From Velthaea sp965214335 (GTDB lineage Bacteria > Vulcanimicrobiota > Vulcanimicrobiia > Vulcanimicrobiales > Vulcanimicrobiaceae): DNA of 64,000 nucleotides. Both the position numbers and the translations under genes were made by a program. Numbering within the stretch: position 1 is the first letter of the stretch; each line of letters begins with the position of its first letter. The stretch is taken from assembly GCA_965214335.1 (NCBI GenBank), contig CBDCBO010000008.1, positions 496,001 to 560,000 on the forward strand, written 5' to 3'. Below, one piece after another: positions 61,098-64,000 of the stretch. The notes beneath the pieces are model-generated. The model was not told the origin of the DNA. It worked only from the letters and a program-made list of their open reading frames with translations, and did not search any database.

Positions 61098-61334
61098 ATG
61101 ATAGACAACGACGCGATGACCCGCCTGATCCGTACCACGTTTCCTGATGCCGAGGTCGAAATTTGGGACCGGACCGGCACCATGGACCATTTCGACGTGT
61201 TGATACGGTCGAAGCTCTTCGCCGGCAAGTCGCCGCTCGACCGCCATCGCATGGTTGAGAAGGCGCTCGCGGAGGCACGCGCCGACGGGCGCATCCACGC
61301 CATGGCCATTCGTACTGAACTTCTGGAGACATAA
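61098..61334 (+). CDS. bolA: BolA-family protein
   Basis: A 78-residue BolA-like protein: MTRLIRTTFPDAEVEIWDRTGTMDHFDVLIRSKLFAGKSPLDRHRMVEKALAEA, then GRIHAMAIRT with the conserved His. The loop histidine is replaced by an Asp/His combination (MDHFDV) usual for BolA-2/YrbA-type members. BolA proteins pair with CGFS glutaredoxins to bind and traffic 2Fe-2S clusters. The glutaredoxin gene starts one base after its stop, so a complex is very likely. Confidence 0.92.
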   Translation: MIDNDAMTRLIRTTFPDAEVEIWDRTGTMDHFDVLIRSKLFAGKSPLDRHRMVEKALAEARADGRIHAMAIRTELLET

Positions 61335-61335
61335 C

Positions 61336-61689
61336 ATGTCAGACGCGATTCGTGAACAAATCGAACGAGAGATTGCCGAAAACCCGGTCATCGTTTACGG
61401 CAAAGGCACCAAAGACGCGCCGCGCTGCGGGTTCACGCTCGAAACGATTCAGTTTTTCAACCATTTCGGCTACCCGTTCACGGTTGTCGACGTTCTCGAG
61501 AACATGCCCAAGCGGCAAGTGTTAGCTGAGATGACCGACTGGCAAACGTTGCCGAAGGTGTTTATCAACGGCCAGTTTTACGGCGACACTGATATTCTCG
61601 CACCGATGGCCGAAAAGGGCGAACTTCAGACGATTCTCGATCAGACGTTTGCCGGCAAGGGTGTCGCTCCGGCGATTCAGCTTCACTAA
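61336..61689 (+). CDS. grxD: Monothiol glutaredoxin Grx4/GrxD type with CGFT active site
   Basis: The ATG at 61336 has GGAG upstream. The 117-residue protein matches monothiol glutaredoxins: NPVIVYGKGTKDAPRCGFTLETIQFFNHFG, TDWQTLPKVFINGQFYGDTDILAPM. The family signature is CGFS; here Cys31 is followed by GFT, so Ser is replaced by Thr. TVVDVL and the WxxPQ/LPKVFI glutathione site are otherwise normal. It should carry a glutathione-ligated 2Fe-2S cluster as a dimer or with BolA, encoded just upstream. Also feeds iron regulation in many bacteria. Confidence 0.93.
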   Translation: MSDAIREQIEREIAENPVIVYGKGTKDAPRCGFTLETIQFFNHFGYPFTVVDVLENMPKRQVLAEMTDWQTLPKVFINGQFYGDTDILAPMAEKGELQTILDQTFAGKGVAPAIQLH

Positions 61690-61723
61690 CCGTTCGAGGC
61701 CAGAGTCGAGTCCGCGAACTCCG

Positions 61724-62176
61724 ATGGCGCTTGAACTGTTCGCCGCCGGGAGCGAGGCCGAATGGCTTCGCTCTTTTGCTTGGTCGCAGCCGCTGCGGCC
61801 GCGCTTCTTCGAGACCGATGCCTTGGGGCATGTCAATAATGTTTTCTACATCGCTTACATCGAAAGCGCGCGGCTGGATTTCTTCAACACGCTAAGCGAT
61901 CCGGATCGCGAGCGGCCGCACTTCGGCTTTCTGCACAATGCCGCGGAGATCACGATCCGCTTCCTGCGGCCGTGCTTTTACGACGAAGCTCTGACGATCC
62001 ACACGCGGGTCGCCGAGATCGGCCGTTCGAGCGCGATACTCGAGCACGCGATAACGGTGGCGGACAGCATCGATATTCGCACCGTGGCGCGGGTGACCAT
62101 CGTGCGCATGAAGGCCGACCGCTCCACGCCCTGGTCCGCCGCGCAACGCGTCATCCTGCAAGCGCAGAGCCGCTAA
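61724..62176 (+). CDS. Acyl-CoA thioesterase, hotdog fold (4HBT/YbgC-like)
   Basis: The ATG at 61724 (MALELFAAGSEAEW) is used; earlier starts overlap glutaredoxin. The 150-residue product has the 4HBT active-site motif RFFETDALGHVNNVFYIAYIESARLDFF with the catalytic Asp, plus AEITIRFLRPCFYDEALTIHTRV. Such enzymes hydrolyse acyl-CoA or acyl-ACP thioesters; the exact acyl group is unknown. Ends 10 bases before the EVE-domain gene. Confidence 0.88.
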   Translation: MALELFAAGSEAEWLRSFAWSQPLRPRFFETDALGHVNNVFYIAYIESARLDFFNTLSDPDRERPHFGFLHNAAEITIRFLRPCFYDEALTIHTRVAEIGRSSAILEHAITVADSIDIRTVARVTIVRMKADRSTPWSAAQRVILQAQSR

Positions 62177-62186
62177 TGAAGTTTGC

Positions 62187-62666
62187 ATGAACTACTGGTT
62201 GCTTAAAAGCGAACCCGACGTGTTCGGCATCGACCGGCTGGAGCGTGAAGGCCGAACCGAATGGTCGGGCGTTCGTAATTTTCAGGCCCGCAATCACATG
62301 CGGGCGATGCGGCTCGGCGATCTGGGTTTCTTTTACCACTCGAGCGTCAAACCGCCCGGTATCGCCGGCATCGTCGAAGTCGTGCGCGAGGCGTATCCCG
62401 ACTTTACGCAGTTCGAGCGCGGGCACGAGTATGAAGATCCGACGTCGCATCCGGAACGGCCGAAGTGGTGGATGGTCGACGTGACGTTCGTGCGCAAGTT
62501 TCACGCGCTCATCACGCTCGACTTTTTGCGCGGTCAAGCCGAGCTTTCCGGCATGCCGCTGTTGCGTCGCGGCCAGCGCCTATCGGTGCAGCCGGTCAGC
62601 GAAGGTCACTGGCGCAAAATCCTCGACATCGCCGACGCGCAGCCGGCAACCAGTCAGGCCGTTTGA
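62187..62666 (+). CDS. EVE-domain protein
   Basis: A 159-residue EVE-domain protein related to the PUA/YTH superfamily: MNYWLLKSEPDVFGIDRLEREGRTEWSGVRNFQARNHMRAMRLGDLGFFYHSSVKPPGIAGIVEVV and HPERPKWWMVDVTFV. The aromatic cage (WSGVRN, YHS, W) is intact. EVE domains recognise modified bases in RNA or DNA; some guard against modified phage DNA. It converges with ppk1, overlapping by 13 bases. Confidence 0.93.
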   Translation: MNYWLLKSEPDVFGIDRLEREGRTEWSGVRNFQARNHMRAMRLGDLGFFYHSSVKPPGIAGIVEVVREAYPDFTQFERGHEYEDPTSHPERPKWWMVDVTFVRKFHALITLDFLRGQAELSGMPLLRRGQRLSVQPVSEGHWRKILDIADAQPATSQAV

Positions 62667-64000
62667 TAGGCGCGCAACAGCGTCTGCTGCGCATCGACCC
62701 GCTTTTCTCCCGGCAAGACGCCACGCCGTTCGTACCGGCCGTCGGCATGCAGGACGCGCGACTTCACGTTATCGGCCATCATTAAATCGAGAATGTCATG
62801 TTCGATCGCGTCACCGATCTGCGGATCGAGGACCGGCACCACGGTCTCGACCCGGCGGTCGAGATTACGTCCCATCCAATCGGCACTGCCGATGAAGATC
62901 TGACGTTCGCCGGCGTTGTGAAACGCGAAGACCCGCGAATGTTCGAGGAAGCGGCCGACGATACTGCGCACGCGAATCGTTTCGCTGATTCCCGGGATAC
63001 CCGGTCGCAGCACGCACATGCCGCGCACGATGAGGTCGATCGGCACGCCGGCCTGCGAAGCGCGGTAGAGTGCCCGCACGATGCCGCCATCGGTAACGGC
63101 ATTGAGTTTGGCTCGAATCCCGCATGGACGACCGGCCAGCGCGTGTTCGGTTTCGCGGTTGATGAGCGCCTCGAAGCCGGGCCGTAAACCCACCGGTGCG
63201 ACCATGAGTTCGGCATAACTGTCCGCTTTGGAGAAGCCGGTGAGCGCGTTGAAAAGCTGCGTGACGTCCGCGCCTATCTCCGCCCGGCAGGTAAATAGGC
63301 TTAAATCCGTATAGATTTTGGCCGTTTTGTCGTTGTAATTTCCGGTGCCGAAATGCATGTAACGGCGAATGCCGTCAGGTTCATTGCGCACGATCAAGGT
63401 GACCTTGGCGTGCGTCTTGAGTCCGGCTAAACCATACACGACGTGGGCACCCACGCGCTCTAAATTGCGCGCCCAGTGAATGTTGTTTTCTTCGTCGAAG
63501 CGCGCTTTGAGTTCGATGAGCGTCGCAACTTGCTTGCCGTTTTCGGCCGCATCGATGAGCGCCCCGACGACCGGTGAATTACCGCTCGTCCGATACAAGG
63601 TTTGCTTGATGGCGAGCACGCTCGGGTCGCTGGCGGCTTGATTGACGAATTGCACGACCGGATCGAACGACTCGTAGGGATGGTGCAGCAGCAGATCGCC
63701 GTCGCGAATGACGGCGAACAAATCGGTCGCGCCGAGCAAGCGTTTCGGAATCGCCGGCGTAAACGGCGGATCGTGCAACCCCGGCTCATCGATATTAACG
63801 AGCGACCACACGTCGGATGTCGCCAACATCCCGTCGATCTCGTAGCAGTCGACGCTTCGCAGCGATAGCGCTTCGAGCAAACGGTCGCGCAGATGGCCGG
63901 GCATTCCGGCTTCGACTTCGAGCCGCACCGGTTCGCCGAAGCGGCGTTTACGCAATTCCGATTCGATCGCCCGCAACAAATCGTCGGCTTCATCTTCTTG
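62654..64000 (-). CDS. ppk1: Polyphosphate kinase 1 (partial, N-terminus outside window)
   Basis: The minus-strand frame enters at the right edge in mid-protein (QEDEADDLLRAIESELRKRRFGEPVRLEV) and covers the last 449 residues. PPK1 catalytic parts are present: VLAIKQTLYRTSGNSPVVGALIDAAENGKQVATLIELKARFDEENNIHWARNLE, GLKTHAKVTLIVR with the autophosphorylated His, YMHFGTGNYNDKTAKIYTDLSLF, and the second His domain with GSADWMGRNLDRRVE. It makes inorganic polyphosphate from ATP. Length beyond the edge cannot be seen, but family members are about 700 residues. Confidence 0.97.
   Translation of the reverse strand, partial: QEDEADDLLRAIESELRKRRFGEPVRLEVEAGMPGHLRDRLLEALSLRSVDCYEIDGMLATSDVWSLVNIDEPGLHDPPFTPAIPKRLLGATDLFAVIRDGDLLLHHPYESFDPVVQFVNQAASDPSVLAIKQTLYRTSGNSPVVGALIDAAENGKQVATLIELKARFDEENNIHWARNLERVGAHVVYGLAGLKTHAKVTLIVRNEPDGIRRYMHFGTGNYNDKTAKIYTDLSLFTCRAEIGADVTQLFNALTGFSKADSYAELMVAPVGLRPGFEALINRETEHALAGRPCGIRAKLNAVTDGGIVRALYRASQAGVPIDLIVRGMCVLRPGIPGISETIRVRSIVGRFLEHSRVFAFHNAGERQIFIGSADWMGRNLDRRVETVVPVLDPQIGDAIEHDILDLMMADNVKSRVLHADGRYERRGVLPGEKRVDAQQTLLRAYQTA

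Noticed and set aside
1..64000. tRNA, rRNA, CRISPR arrays, phage or restriction systems
   Set aside because: No cloverleaf, rRNA core, regularly spaced repeats or related genes were seen while reading the window, though a short RNA could be missed by eye.

Overview
The window is GC-rich, densely coded bacterial chromosome, roughly 65% G+C by eye. A TamB homologue, several signal peptides, a lipoprotein with a lipobox and a periplasmic sugar-binding protein point to a diderm cell. The SARP-type regulator, GlgE pathway and GC content recall deep-branching soil lineages such as Vulcanimicrobiota/Eremiobacterota (WPS-2), but nothing here is a phylum marker, so that placement is a guess. No rRNA, tRNA, CRISPR array, phage or intact insertion sequence was seen.

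Layout. 1-11 kb: a SARP regulator with an ATPase domain that runs off the left edge, a giant TamB, a small hypothetical gene, a lytic transglycosylase, a GT4 glycosyltransferase and a proline-rich lipoprotein. 11-14.6 kb: thiC under a clear TPP riboswitch, divergent from a DMT exporter. 14.6-24.8 kb: alpha-glucan breakdown genes (amylo-1,6-glucosidase; then, divergently, a GH63-type glucosidase, a disulfide oxidoreductase, GlgX and MalQ in one tight operon). 24.9-33.7 kb: TetR/DUF4188 divergent pair, then a GntR-controlled sugar-acquisition locus (COG4091-type oxidoreductase, binding protein, RbsA-like ATPase, RbsC-like permease, SDR) with a convergent fuconolactonase-like hydrolase. 33.8-47.7 kb: a minus-strand run acnA, glgE (with an extra N-terminal GH13 domain), treS-mak fusion, glgB, GT4 and a homocysteine methyltransferase-like gene. 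47.8-53.5 kb: RNase D, a TVP38 membrane protein, a compact terminator-ended transcript carrying two tandem mini-ORFs, an RpiB-type isomerase, secreted hypotheticals, a Nudix and an MBL hydrolase. 53.5-57.1 kb: MDR oxidoreductase, an apparent transposase remnant, and a low-GC beta-propeller gene next to an RDD protein. 57.2-64 kb: metY behind a leader-peptide attenuator, a Met-rich exported protein, acyl-CoA ligase, BolA/glutaredoxin, thioesterase, EVE protein and the 3' part of ppk1.

How it fits together. TreS makes maltose from trehalose, the fused maltokinase phosphorylates it, GlgE transfers maltosyl units to glucan and GlgB branches it; GlgX, the amylo-1,6-glucosidase, MalQ and possibly the GH63 enzyme act in the opposite direction. 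The window therefore holds most of a trehalose-glucan cycle. The most original signals are regulatory or very small: the Cys/Met leader peptide and terminator before metY, the duplicated mini-ORFs near 50.1 kb, and the doubled catalytic architecture of GlgE.
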